From NCBI GenBank assembly GCA_028023455.1, contig JAQFVV010000055.1, positions 4,806,030-4,870,029 on the forward strand: a stretch of DNA of 64,000 bases, given 5' to 3'. Below, one piece after another: positions 44,191 to 56,472 of the stretch. The notes under the pieces were generated by a model. The model did not search any database. It had not been told where the DNA came from and saw only the letters and a program-made list of their open reading frames with translations. How positions within the stretch are numbered: the first letter of the stretch is position 1; every line of letters begins with the position of its first letter. The DNA is from Epiperipatus broadwayi. Its lineage: Eukaryota; Onychophora; Udeonychophora; Euonychophora; Peripatidae. A program made the position numbers and the translations under genes.

Positions 44191-46492
44191 ATAATAAAGA
44201 ATAGAATTGAAGAGATAATAACCATATATAACGATCCAAACGAAGTGGGAGATCGCATCGCACTGCACCGCACTACCAAAGGGCGCCATCTAGGCATTTG
44301 AGCCTAGAAAAATGTATAAAGTAGGCAGATACGCGCTGTTAGGATTCCACTTTATTTACATATTTAGATCGTTAGCCCATTGTCACTAGCTCAGTGGAGA
44401 CGCAGAGATAATAAAATATATAACCTTAGATATAAATATAAAAAAATAATAAAAGCCACTGCCAGAAATTAACACAGAAAAATATTTATTTACGCACATA
44501 TAAAATCATTCTAAATTCGAGGAATAAGTTTAACATTTAGATTTTTATCTTAATTTTTAATTTTACATTTAAAATAGCTTGCTATAATGTTTAATATTTT
44601 TTTTAGAGGGTCGGGTATGAATAGGCTACATAGATCTGTATTTGAAAAGACAATATTCTTCCCTTATTTAACCCTAGGCTAAAAGTTCAAAGTCAAACTG
44701 ACGCCAGTCATCCGATACATTTATGTATTCAATGTAGCATGAAAATACAACGGCACTAAATAGACTATACTGTCAGGAATGCACATCTGAACAGTATAAT
44801 GAGAAGACATTGTTGCTCTCCACCACCAGGAATGCTACTTCTGATGGCGAGTAGAACAATAAACATAAAACTCCATAGGAATGGATTGCGTCTTGCGTCT
44901 TACTATCCAATTCCATAGGCAACAGAGGGTGTGCGGCGTATATATGTAATCCTGCACGTAACGGATCTCCTGCTACATTTACTACCTACACAAATATATC
45001 GAAACCATTGAGCCAATTCAACCACGAAACAAATAACCTAAGATTACCCTCCCCTAATATAACTTTACAAATCTATACAGCCATTCACGCCCGACTTAAA
45101 TTTAACATTGAAATACGTTCGCACAGATTTGTTTAAAAATGTTGGGGATAGATCGATTACATAGATTCCACGGTCAAAAACATTTCAAAATAAACATAAA
45201 CGATCAAAATACAAAATTATTGATACCGACAATCGCAGAGGGAAACTTATAAGTAACCCAATAGTATTCACCATAAGATACTTGTGTTGTCACCAATAAC
45301 TTAAAAGACATCCGAATAAATACATTTTAGATACTCACCGTAAGGTATCATTATTTATCGAATGTCTATATATTTTGATCAAATATGAAAACCAAAATCT
45401 AATTAACCACAAACGAATCCATGCAAGCGTCTATAGACAACTTAAATGTAATGCATTTAATAATTTCTACAATAAAATATTACTACACATAAAAAATATT
45501 AAAAGGGAAATGATTCTTTTAACAATCGGGAAAGATATAAAATTAACCATTATTAATTTGATTTAAAACTTACAAAAAGTCAGATAAGAGTCCATTTTAA
45601 ATAAGTCGGCTTGTTTATTAATTTGTTCAACTTGACGAAAGTTCTTGATTGATTTTAAGAATTGTTCCTTTCCTATAGCTTACGGTAGCAGAACTCCCGG
45701 TTCCTGGTGTCAATGTCCACGGAGTCTTTAATTGAAAGATCGATCTAATGTTCAGGAGGTGGCATTTGCTGGTTCATGGTATCAGTCATTTCATTTCAGA
45801 GATAAGTGGGAGAGAACGATAAAGTGCGTCTTTATCGCTCGTCTCCCCAACCAAGTTGAAAAAAGCTCTTCAACTCAATATTTTTTCTTTTTATATCATC
45901 CACAAGGATTCACTGAACAAAACGTCACTAATCTGTTTTTTCGTTATGGTCCGGGCCAAGGCTTAGTGCTTCCATTTGTCAAGCTAAAATCTCTTTCTTC
46001 TCTTATCTAACTTTCCATCTGACTTTTTAATTAAACAGCTTTTAGATAATTAATAAACAATCATTTCCTTTTATAGATTACAGGAATTAATTAATACCTG
46101 CTTTTATTTTAACTTACGTTATTTTTTTTTATTAAAATATTTTTATATTTCAATCTTGTATTTTTTTATTTAAAAAAAATACATTCAAATACTTTTTTTT
46201 TTTTTTGTTTATGAAAAAAAATATTTTTAAAGTTTAACATCTGTGCGAATGTATACACGTTTAACAATGTTTTAATTTTAGCGTTTAGTTTTTTCCTTTT
46301 ATTTGCGAACTTTTAAGTTTTTATTTTAAATTAATGTAACGACATATTTATATATCGTTACACATATAAATAGAGATAGCCTTTAACCTTGATGTAATCA
46401 AAAAGTAATTGATAATTTCTTGGCTACATTATAGGTTAAAGGTTATATCTATTTATATGGTTATTATCTTTTCAATTCTATTCTTTATTATG
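44191..46492. repeat. Foldback element split by a 2.1-kb insertion
   Basis: Right arm 46434-46492 is the inverse of 44191-44226 joined to 46367-46388. The join at CATA (44223-44226 and 46363-46366) reconstitutes the left arm, so the block between is a later insertion. Confidence 0.82.
44227..46362. mobile_element. Solo-LTR-like block, 2136 bp
   Basis: Ends are TATAACGATCC and ATATCGTTACA, near inverses of each other (TGTAACG-like, with one base changed at the left). A 4-bp duplication CATA flanks it. Length, texture and the TGTAACG terminus resemble the LTRs at 2703 and 8211, though I saw no clear internal identity with them. A single LTR left after recombination would fit. Its 92-codon open frame at 45732-46010 has no known domain and is not called. 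Confidence 0.65.
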
Positions 46493-46754
46493 TATATATA
46501 CATTATAACAGACAGGATGACAATGAAAATATTAAAAGAGAATGATTATCTCTTCAAGAAAGAAATAAGCAATTACTACTAAGCCAAATTATTAATGAAA
46601 TAAATCAACAACTCTTTACTTGCAATAGTGATTAAACCAAATACTTCTCAAACTTAAATAACATGTAGCTAAATTTTACAAAGCCCTGGTTATATTTCAT
46701 GATAATAATCACTCTTCAAAATAAATATTGAGAAAGAATCTGTCTGCCAAATAT

Positions 46755-46850
46755 TTATTTCAATCTGTGTAGACCTTGAGCACTATCAAAACTACCCTGC
46801 AGATTCAGGTTCAAATTCCTTCAAGGCTTTATTAAATTTTTATTGTTCTG
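46755..46850 (+). repeat. tRNA-like SINE fragment
   Basis: gtagaccttgagcactatca followed by the B-box-like cagattcaggttcaaattcc. It is a single copy and a weak call. Confidence 0.35.
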
Positions 46851-47135
46851 CCCTAATTTCATATTCACAAAAGTGAAGATCTTAAATATGATGCAGAATA
46901 AAACTTACTACCTAATTTAGTAACTATCAAAACATTATTGAATGTGCAAATGGGAAATAAATGAAAATAAGCTGTGTTCAATCCTAACAACAGTTTTATT
47001 CAACTAATACACAATAATAATAGTAAGCACACATACTCTTCTACAATAGTCAAAATTACAAACAAATAGAGATTAAAGCAGTACATTGACCAGGTGCTCT
47101 ATGAATATATTAAAATATTATTTATATAACATAAT

Positions 47136-47427
47136 TAAAACAGGCAAAACTCTCCATACAGTAGTGTCATTCAGTGCAAGCAGAGTAATCAATGGATGAC
47201 AGAAGGCTTGTCCATAAAATCCCCATCTAGTGCTTACTCAGCCAATATCTCCAGACTAGTTTCTAGTTTGTAGTTATTGTCAGTGAGGAGCCTTGGATCT
47301 GAGAGCACTACACCTAGATCTTAGAATCTAATGCACTGAGTGGCAATACTGTATGGAGAGTTTTGCCTGTTCTTAATAACAGTTATAAGCAAGCATAAGA
47401 AATGGTGATCATGTGATGTTTATTGGC
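47136..47427 (+). mobile_element. Family A foldback, copy A3 (short)
   Basis: The 13-mer TATATAACATAAT flanks it (47123-47135, 47428-47440). It begins taaaacaggcaaaactc and ends atgtgatgtttattggc, the same ends as A1. Much of the right arm is missing. The hammerhead on the minus strand near 47247-47310 has CUGACAA in place of CUGANGA and is dead. Confidence 0.83.
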
Positions 47428-47478
47428 TATATAACATAATATAATGTAAAATAAATGAGAGCAATAGTTGTATATATA

Positions 47479-47823
47479 AATGCAATTTATCTATTCTACT
47501 GGGAACACTTTTTTAGCAAAAAATCTTTTATTGTATATATATGCATAGACAATCTTATGTTTCAACTGTCCTGCAGTTTTCTTCAGAACCATTTTTACTT
47601 TAATTTTTTAAAAGTAAAACTTTTTTTTTCTTTTTGTTTTACTTTAAAAAAAAATTAAAGTAAAAGTGACTCTGAAGAAGACTGTAAGACAGTCGAAATG
47701 TAAGACTGTATGCATATATGTACAATAAAAGGTTTTTTGCTAAAAAGTGTTCAAAGCAGAATGGATAAATTTGCATTTATATAAAATATTACAGCAAAAT
47801 AAAGGAAGTGGTGAATTTAGTAA
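47479..47823. mobile_element. Family D inverted pair
   Basis: Two copies of a 140-bp repeat meet head to head over a T/A-rich centre; outer ends are atgcaatttatct / gataaatttgcat. Each carries tctgaagaagactg...cagtcgaaa (or its inverse), a hammerhead-like string with one base too many in the core. TTGTATATATA flanks the pair, but this is low complexity. Confidence 0.7.
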
Positions 47824-49205
47824 TTGTATATATATATATATAATAAAAATAATAATAAAGAAAATCTATTTTCAGCAAATACTTTCATTGCATGTATAGT
47901 AACATCTATCTCTTTTATATAATATTAACTAGAACTTATTATAACAATAATACAATATGTGCAAAAAAGAAATAATACTAATAATAATTAAAAAGAAACC
48001 CTGTATAAATGTATATTACATAAGTTTCCATTTATTTATCATTAGCCAACTATTAGTTAAATTGATATTTTATACATATTCATACAGTTATGTTTGTTAT
48101 AATATAATTAGTTTCACATATCTTCCTTCTATTATGTTTTATTTCCCACTCATAAAAATATGGGCGTATACTTAAGTAATATCACTTTTAGAATCATGCA
48201 TGACTGATGGTTCTGCTTTAATATTTCAAATAGCCCACATATGTTAATAGTAATCAATGAAATCTAGATTTTCCAATTTCAAATATGTTTTAACATGAAT
48301 AGAATATTTACAAAATTTACATATCACATTAAAATATAAAAAGTAAGAAAGATATTAATACTTACAGAGATAAATACATTATATTATTTCCTTGGAACCT
48401 TTTACACAAATGAATGGGAAAACAGTCTTACTGGTAGTGTTTACTATATGTGCATATTCCAAACAAATAATTTCAATGTCCTTTCATGACTTCCTTCTAG
48501 ATGATTTGAATGACAATGATGAATATGTAGGTTGTACAAAGACATACTATGTTCAGTAAGTTAACAACCATTATGGTAATTAAGCAGATATTTCTGAGGT
48601 AGGTCAATATATTTTCTACAATTGTAGACAATAGACTATACTACACTTTATGTTATGACTTGAACAACAACTCCTCTTTTTTGGGAACTTCACTGATGAA
48701 CGATGCCACAGTTAATATGCTTTTGAAATATCTTAACCAAATATGTAGACCAAGCTAGAGTCACAAGCTTTAATAATCATCTCTTCAATGTCATTTATTA
48801 ATCTGTACTGATGACTAACTGAACTAATTAATGTACTCGGATTCACAGCATCAAACAGCCAATAGAGATATGGGAATTGTATTTTTGTCTGACTTCTTTA
48901 GAGAATCTGAAGTTCAACTTTTAAAATAAATGGCTGTGATTTCTTCTGTGTTGGTTCACTGCTCTGTTTCAATCGATAACCCCCCTAAATCTACATTTTC
49001 TGCTTTCAAAAACATGTTTATTAATTCAATGGCTAATCTGATCATCTGCTCACTATTTCAAAATATATTAAAGCCTTAAGCCTATTGTTAACTTCACTCA
49101 TTTCTTAATTATTTAAAAAAATAAATTTAATTACTCTTGATTTATTCTGTAAACAATTTTAATTAATTCTGATTTATTTAAAAATCAGTTTTAATGATGT
49201 GGTTA

Positions 49206-49405
49206 ATTGCAATTTATCCACTTCATTTTGAACACTTTTTAGCAAATTTTTTTATTGTACTTTAACGCATATGAAATCTTATGTTTCGACTATTCTGCAG
49301 TCTTCTTCAGAACTATGATTAATGAACAAAATAAAATACATAATCATATAAATAATACCATAAAAAATGTAAACAATAAAATTAATAAAACCTTTCAAAA
49401 TAAAA
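49206..49405 (-). mobile_element. Family D single copy
   Basis: Minus strand: a tail of aaaatacataatcatataaa-like sequence, then ttctgaagaagactgcagaa, tagtcgaaacataag, and tagcaatt-rich end. It shares the layout of 47479-47823 and 55690-55895. Bases 47830-49200 hold no gene; an AT-rich frame at 47957-48175 is not supported. Confidence 0.65.
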
Positions 49406-49629
49406 TATTATATACATTGTGGAATGCAATATATATTTGCAAGTTTTTGTCTTTATCAGTGCAGCAGATTTACCTTTACCTCAATCCTATCACAACTATT
49501 CAGCAGCCCAGAAGTCAGACCAACATCTCATACTACAGATACATTTGAGACACATACTTTTTCAACTAATCTATATAGCACATGTTATAATTAAACTTCA
49601 TATACACATTATTTTTAGAACTACTTAAA

Positions 49630-51060
49630 CTTAACTTCATACAGTGTATATTTAAATATATTTCAAATATCTATTCCGTCACATATTACTGAAACATATG
49701 ATCATGTGAAAAAGATAAATGATATATGTTTATAATTAGCTTGATTTATGCAAAATTAAAAAAATTATTACCATAAATCAGCATTAATACAATAAGTCCA
49801 AAGCTATTGATCCTATATTTTTAATATTTACAACTTTGATGGACAAATCATATATTTATAAATTGAAGCTGTTGAATCCACAATGAACCCTCCCTCCCCC
49901 TTCTTCATCGTCTTCTATTAGAAGAGTCCACTTCTCAAATTAAACCATCTTGCAAATGCATTATAATAATTAATTTTTGTAATTCATAATTTAATTCATT
50001 TTTTACTGAAATAAATGTCTATTTAAACTTTACCAAAATATATGTATGTTTGGGTGCATGTATCTTTTCTTAATTAAACACCCATTTTATACCCCTTTAT
50101 TTATTTATTAGTTTATTAGACTGTGTAAAAGAATACCTATATATTTATTTTAAGCATCAATTTTTAAATTTATTATGGTTTCTCAACCTAAATCAATCTG
50201 CACCTATCTACCCCCTATGTAGCCCCATTCACTTTTATCACAATATTTGTATAATTTTAATATCACAGTGATTACATGCACTAAAAGTGTGACTATTTTT
50301 TAAAATAAAATAATAAAAATGTAGTTTCAAATTTTTTTTTTTTTTAAACTATCCATGGCAAATGCGCTTCTATAATGCTGATTCCAGGGCCAAGAAAAAC
50401 ATGAAAATGCAATAAAAAAAAGATACATAAATAAATATGCATTTATTTATGATACATATATAAATAATAGATCAAAAGTTCACTGAAAATATGTATTGAT
50501 CATTTTTTATCCATTTGGAAGATATACATAAAATCAAATTAAAGATATTTAAAGTTATTCTTTTTCTTATCTTGTTTCTAATTAGTTGCCAAAATATTTC
50601 TAATGTTGGCTAAGAAAAGTTTATTCCATCTTTTTACTTATTAACAGTAGTGAGCACGCTTTCAGCTAGAAAAACCAGATTCACAACAACCATGCCATTA
50701 ATAAAAAAGAGAATTACATCCAACTCTCATGCAAATGGAATATGTAAATAATTAATTTAAATAATTAGCATTTTACTTATAAATATTGCAGCATACCAGT
50801 TTCTCTAGCCGAACGAACACTCAGCTACTGTTAATAAATAAAGAGAACCCCTTTCTTAGCTAACATTAGAAACAATTACAAATTAAAAGTAGTTGATACT
50901 TAATAAATAAAACATTATGACAAGTGTGTGAAAGAAAGAAATAAAGCTTCAGTTATGGTTATTTAAGAATTGAATATTTTAAACAAGTTTAATTATTTAG
51001 GTATTAAATAATTTTATTTGTTAACAATTTATCATTAAAAAGATCAACTTTAATATACAT
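49630..51060. other. AT-rich stretch with no gene
   Basis: No known domain, repeat family or splice context seen. A short inverse match, cagctagaaaaaccagattc near 50660 and a related string near 50800, suggests an eroded foldback. Confidence 0.4.
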
Positions 51061-51064
51061 ATTG

Positions 51065-51290
51065 AAATATCTGTGGGATTCAAACTCAGACTTTCACACG
51101 ATCCACTACTTTCAGTGCCATCTCATATTGCTGACCCACCTGATCACACACATGTTGAAAAGATAAATAATCACCAATATACGTATTTCATGCTAAACCA
51201 GCAATCATCAGTTGTGAAAGTCTGAGTTCGAATCCCGCATATATTACATATATAAATGCAGGTTTAAGCCTCTACAGTGTATTAATATTG
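51065..51290. mobile_element. SINE family S, rearranged copy S7
   Basis: A minus-strand part (51065-51208) ends exactly inside the hammerhead's first stem I strand (CUGAUGA core present) and joins a plus-strand 3' tail with the intact B box gagttcgaatcccgcatata. The junction keeps neither half whole. Confidence 0.7.
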
Positions 51291-51608
51291 AAATATTGTA
51301 ATTATATACAATTATAAACCTGTTAACTACTGGATAGGTTTAAAATTCATTTCTTCTCCTGGATTTCTTGATAGGTGATCTTAGATTTCTTGTGATTACT
51401 TTTTGTCCGTAGGCTTTATTAATGAGAATTTTATACAAAAATCTATATTTTAAAAACATACAAATAAAATATCCGTTATTAGTCTCATGTTTAATTTTAC
51501 ATCTACAAAAATAAAGAGGATAATTAATTTATCCTGTTTGCAATAATAAAAAAAAACCTTTTTATTATATATACATATATGTGTATTTAACATGGAACGG
51601 TGAAAAAC

Positions 51609-51727
51609 TTAATAAATCAATAGAATATCCACAATCTGTTGTCAAGGCTGTCTCTATAGGTAAAAGATGGATTTCTTTATAGAAGTTACCTTGACAACAG
51701 ACAGTGGATATTCTATTGGTTTATTAA
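51609..51727. repeat. Foldback element
   Basis: Arms ttaataaatcaatagaatat...tctgttgtcaaggctg and ccttgacaacagac...atattctattggtttattaa flank a 40-bp loop. The ttgtcaagg core recurs at 27985 and 34930. Confidence 0.82.
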
Positions 51728-51956
51728 GCATTGGTTGTTGTACTTTGAATTACATTCAGAAACCAGCTATTGGCTATTTATGGTTTAATATGTAAATATG
51801 TAAGTTTATAAAATGCAAGCAATACCCCTCCCCCATTTCTTTTAATGGAAAAATATATACGCAACAATTTTTTCAGCCAAACTCTAATTAGCTATTTTCA
51901 GAACTAATTACAAAAACAAATTATAAAGAAAGCTTGAAAAATTAAAGATGGCATGG

Positions 51957-52030
51957 AGAGTTCTGAGTTCGAATCCCACTTACATTACATATATATATAT
52001 ATGCAGGTTTAAGCCTGTATAGTGTTTTAA
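51957..52030 (+). mobile_element. SINE family S, 3' tail (S8)
   Basis: Contains the intact B box ctgagttcgaatccca and the tail gcaggtttaagcctgtatag, as in S7. Confidence 0.65.
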
Positions 52031-52230
52031 TTTGCATAAACAATCATTGTATTTTGGAAGTTTTCTTTACAATTTCTTTTGTAGCTAATTCTAAAGAAAA
52101 AAAGAATATGGCGCTTTACAATTTATGAATATATGTAAGTAAGTGTATAGTTTGAATAAAAAGATACATACATTCAAATGTTATTTCTATAAATGGGAAT
52201 GTATGCCTTCTTATGTCTATATATTGACAG

Positions 52231-52355
52231 AATGCTCTGTGTGGTTTAGTGCAGTGGTAGTCTCAGAATCTGAAACAATCCCAGTGTTGGCCCTTTCAGC
52301 TCTCGAAAACATCTTAAGAACTCTGGAGCAATAAAACTATTCGATTATTTATTAG
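52231..52355 (+). mobile_element. tRNA-derived SINE, family V, copy V2
   Basis: tgtggtttagtgcagtggta resembles an A box; the B-box region is decayed (aacaatcccagtg). It ends gagcaataaaactattcgat and tattta, as in V3. Confidence 0.65.
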
Positions 52356-52466
52356 TGGAATGGCAGCCTATCTTACTGGTAATTTGTAAATCCTATCTCA
52401 ATCAAAATTTGAGCCTGAATGCAACATCAAACCCCCCCCCCCCAACCATATAAAAAATTGTAATAT

Positions 52467-52745
52467 AGGGTATATGAGTACAGACTTTCAGATGACCCAT
52501 CACTTTTCACTCTATCTAATAACACTGATACACTCAAGCACATATATGCTGAAAAGATAAATAATCACCAATATACGTATTTCATGCTAAACCAGCAATC
52601 ATCAGCTGGTCCAGATTATCATCTCCCACACATATATACTATAAGTGCTCAGATATATATTAAGATAGACAATCTTCATACTTTAATGGACAGGCTCCAA
52701 TCTACTACACCCTCCAACTCTTCAACCGTCCATCCAATTGAAAAT
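52467..52745 (-). mobile_element. SINE family S, copy S9 (with hammerhead)
   Basis: A full-length minus copy with the same left-to-right order as S1: tgagtacagactttcagatg, hammerhead, ctcccacacatatatac, and ccctccaactcttcaaccgt. A run of 11 C lies just to its left. Confidence 0.77.
52567..52610 (-). ncRNA. Hammerhead ribozyme in S9
   Basis: Stem I ACCAG with UUGGU (four pairs); core CUGAUGA; stem II UUGCUGGUUUAGCAU with a U-U mismatch at its base; GAA; stem III AU-ACGU-AU, a palindrome; cleavage residue A. Confidence 0.62.
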
Positions 52746-53559
52746 CTGATGATGGAATGCTCGAATGATAATAGGGGGGGGGGGTGTTCCGTTCCACTTA
52801 AAAAAATATCTTTATACACCTAACTTGACTGATTCTGCTCATAAATTATGGAAACTGATTTCCTTTAAAATCTTTAATTTTTTTTAGATATACTTTTTTT
52901 TTTAAGTCTTTCCACTCTACCATTTTGTACACACAATATACTAATATAGTTAAAAGCACAGTTTATAAATAATAAAGTATTAATAGTAATTCCTGTTAGA
53001 AGAATTAAATTATTACTCACTTTGAATACTTTTCATTTTTTCAGCCCTTTTTTCTTTCCTCTCTTAATTTAATTTAAAAAACTTAACATCTCATTTTTAA
53101 AGAATGCTAGATGGCTCTCTTCTGCCCCACCTTTTTCAGTGCAAATTGTAAATATGTAACCACTTTAAAACGCAGGTTTACCCTTTTCTCAAGATTAAGC
53201 TACAAGTAACTACAATATAACGACAAAGATTAATAAGAATCAACAATAAAATATAATTGATTTTTATTTCTATTAATGAGAACGCAACGTGCGTTCTATT
53301 ATAACTATTTTTTTTTGCCCACACGGAATAAATACAATACAAGTTGCGGAATAATAATTGTTTTTGCTTTTTAATTTCCTGAATAAAAAATATTTTTATA
53401 ATTGCGATAGGGTATATATATATTTTTAAAAAAAAGATAGAATAATATACAGTAACTATTTAATGAATGTGCATAATTTTAAACAAATTCCATAAAAACA
53501 AAAAAAATCCCTAATTTAAGAATTTGCACAATTTAAATCTAAGATAACATGCTCTTCCT

Positions 53560-53880
53560 TATCTTGTTTCTTACCAATAGATAAATATTAGTCATTTCTC
53601 ATCTTGAGAATTATTCACATGCGCATTACCGATTTGTTCATGCGCAGACTGGAATAACTATATCATCATTTTTTTTCCTGATAAAAAAATTCGATTAAAA
53701 TAATTTTCCGATGAAGATCACGTGGGTTTACCAGCAGCGCCAATTGATACAATAATGAGTTAGACGTAATGCTACTGAAAAATGTTAAGGACAAAACACA
53801 TTATGGCTTAAATTTCCGCCAGGACAATTTTGTTGCCATTTTGGATTTTTTTTTTTTTTTAGAAGTGAAGGAAAAAAAAT
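53560..53880 (+). promoter_or_regulatory. Likely 5' region of the GAS2-like gene
   Basis: Two TGCGCA half-sites of the NRF1 type (acatgcgcatt near 53617 and catgcgcag near 53640), the E box CACGTG near 53719, and a YY1-like GCCATTTT at 53835-53842 lie in 250 bp before the coding exon. The last is common in housekeeping promoters near the start. A run of T ending in AG (53845-53861) could also be a splice acceptor, in which case a non-coding exon lies upstream. I cannot decide between the two. Confidence 0.4.
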
Positions 53881-54594
53881 ATGGCTCGAATAGAGGATGA
53901 AATAGTAGTGCTAGAACAGCGGGCCTTTCGACCCTTTAAATCCTGCGATGAGTATCTTTACGCGATGAAGGAAGATTTGGCCGAATGGTTTAATATATTA
54001 TACGGAGTTGAGATGACAGTGGATAATTTTCTTGACTGTCTGGAAACTGGCATTATTTTGTGTCAGCACGCTAACAAGATACACGATTTAGCGGTTAATT
54101 ATTTCCAGCGATTAGGTCGGAAACATTTACCCTTTCCAGGGCGTGTTCTGTATCGTTTAGATGTGAAAGCGGGCACTTTTCAAGCCCGCGACAACATTTC
54201 TAATTTTATTAGCTGGTGCCGAGCTATAGGAATTCGTGAATGTTTACTGTTTGAAACCGACGACCTTGTATTAAGAAAAAACGAAAAAAGCTTTATATTT
54301 TGTTGCCTTGAAGTGGCTCGGATCGGAGTGCAGTTTGGTATGTTAGCCCCCGTACTTGTTCAGCTGGAACAACAAATTGACGAAGAAATCAAACAAGACA
54401 TTAATTTATCCACTAACGGGAATTATTCTCTTAATGTTGATAGATCTCATTATAAATGTCGTATTCCTAGGCGGAATTCTATCAAGTCAAATTATGATAG
54501 CTACGACTCTTCGGACGACGATATTGCTCTAGATTCCGATAGGCCACCCCTGCGTCAACCATCATACTTTGACCTTAGGCATATAGATGAAATG
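53881..54594 (+). CDS. GAS2-like (Pickled eggs family) protein, first coding exon
   Basis: The 238 codons open with MARIEDEIV at an ATG with A at -3 and G at +4. A calponin-homology domain spans about residues 20-160, with the family strings RPFKSCDEYLYAMKEDLAEW, GTFQARDNISNFISWCR, ECLLFETDDLVLRKNEKSF and QIDEEI. These are diagnostic of GAS2-like proteins, which link actin to microtubules. Residues 185-238 are a Ser/Asp/Arg linker. The exon ends ATG|GTAAGG in phase 0; an open frame of 11 more codons runs into intron. The microtubule-binding GAR domain and the rest lie beyond the window. It is the only host gene I can support here. Confidence 0.92.
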
Positions 54595-55689
54595 GTAAGG
54601 TTATGTCATTCATATTACTTTTGTTTTTAATGATAGACTTACGGTTGATAATCTAAGTTTTATAAATAACTTATAAAAATTTTGTTTTAATATTCTAAGA
54701 CTTATTAATGCTTAATATTCTTTTTAAATCAAATTACTAGTTTATTAATGAAAAACCAAATTTTCTTAAATTGTGTGTGTGTATATCTTTGTGGTATATA
54801 TGTGTATATTATTATAAATTTGAACTAAGTTCTATTATATTTTCACCTTACATTTGCGGCTAACTTATGAATTAGGGCCGCAGATAGTGATCTCATGAGG
54901 CTCATTTTTTTGGTTAAGATTTTAATTATTATTAAGGCGTTCTTATAGCTCAATTTTGAATCATTGTGGTCGACAAGCAGGTGAAAGCCGATGATTGGGG
55001 GGGGGGGGCGGTGGAGCTACCATATTGTGATGGCGTAAAATTATTTATTTGAAATTTAATTAAGTGGACATGGAAGATTTACCCGTTGGGTTTGATGTCA
55101 CTATATGTTTGGTCATAGATGGGAAAACAGGTGCCAAATATTTGGCTTCTCTAGTTGCCGAAAAAAACTAATATGTTACCTTAAATCATCATGATTCAAT
55201 TTTGTTGGATTGAACTGTTTGAATTATTATTATTTTTTAAAACATCTATGCAATATGTATGTGCAGGTAAGTCGATAAATATATATGAATCACATTTAAT
55301 AGGTACTATTGAGCAATCTTTTCCATAAACTTACTTCTTATAAAAATATTGTGTTGTCTTTGGAATATAGTGAAGGAAGTTAATAGCTTAATGTTCTGTT
55401 AGATAAGCAAATTAATGAATTATTTTATCTTCTAATAGTAAGTCTGTAATATCAATACGATTATTAAAAATGTTTCAATCAATCAAATCAATACTCTTTG
55501 TCATTCCCAATTTTCTGCTTCAGTTTTAATTGCATTTTTTCTTTTTTTTCAGACTTACTTCCATCCACTTACTTACCATTCCCTTAAATTCTTTTTCACT
55601 CTTATAAATACTGTCACATTACAGCAAAACTGTTACAGATAATCTTCTTGAAAAATATTAACAAATTTACCATTTCCTTTGTTTTGCTG

Positions 55690-55895
55690 TAATATCTTAT
55701 ATAAATGCAATTTATCCACTACTTTGAATACTTTTTAGCAAAAACCTTTTTATTGTACCTATATACATATGCAATCTTATGTTTCAACTGTCCTGCAGTC
55801 TTCTTCAGAGCTATGATATAATGAAGAACATAAAATACATAACTATATAAATAATAACATAACAAATGTAAACAATAAAATAATAAAAAAAGAAA
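55690..55895 (-). mobile_element. Family D copy
   Basis: Minus strand: tail aataacatatataa-like sequence, then ctctgaagaagactgcagga, cagttgaaacataag, and attgcatttatataag at the end. Same layout as 49206-49405. Just left, ttacagcaaaac (55619-55630) is answered by gttttgctgtaa (55680-55691). Confidence 0.68.
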
Positions 55896-56226
55896 AAGTA
55901 GTGGATTAATAATTGCATAATCATCTTGCCTCCAGCATAAGCTGTTCTTTTATTAACACTCATTTAGCAATTTGTCTAAATAATATTAAACAAAGCAGGA
56001 AGTATGAGATATCCCTGTTTTAATATTCTTACCCATAAATATTTTTTTTGAAGAAGTTCATTAAACTTACAAATCAAACATCACATGATCACCATCTCTA
56101 TACTAGCACATAATTTGTTGTAAACAAAGGCAAAACTCCCCATACAGTAGTGCCACCCTGTGCCAAACAGAGTAATCAATGGATGCCAGAAGGCTTGTGC
56201 ATAAAATTCCTATCTAGTGCCTACTC

Positions 56227-56285
56227 ATCCAATATCCCCAGACTAGTTTCTGGCTTGTGGCCATCATCAGTGAGGAGCCTTGGAT
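56227..56285 (-). ncRNA. Hammerhead ribozyme A4-left
   Basis: Stem I outer AUCCAA with UUGGAU, an internal loop (ggcu / aua), inner CCUCA with UGGGG; core CUGAUGA; stem II UGGC-CACAA-GCCA, four pairs; GAA; stem III AC-UA-GU; cleavage residue C in a GUC triplet. The interrupted stem I is like that of natural type I hammerheads, where loops I and II touch. Confidence 0.83.
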
Positions 56286-56472
56286 CTGAGAGCACTGCAC
56301 CTAGATCTGAATTGAGTTCAGACCCATATGACTATATAAGCTATTGAGCTTAGATTGAAGATATTAACAATGTTTTCCAATTTCATTCTCATAGTTTTGT
56401 AGTAAAGTAGAGTTAAAAGGTGGCTGCTGGAGGGTTGCATTAGATCCTAAGATCTAGGTGCAGTGCTCTCAG

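Noticed and set aside
45732-46010. 92-codon frame inside the solo-LTR-like block
   Set aside because: No recognisable domain; composition shifts within the frame, and context suggests non-coding LTR.
49255-49548. 97-codon frame over a family D copy
   Set aside because: It runs through repeat sequence and its AT-rich tail, with no conserved domain.
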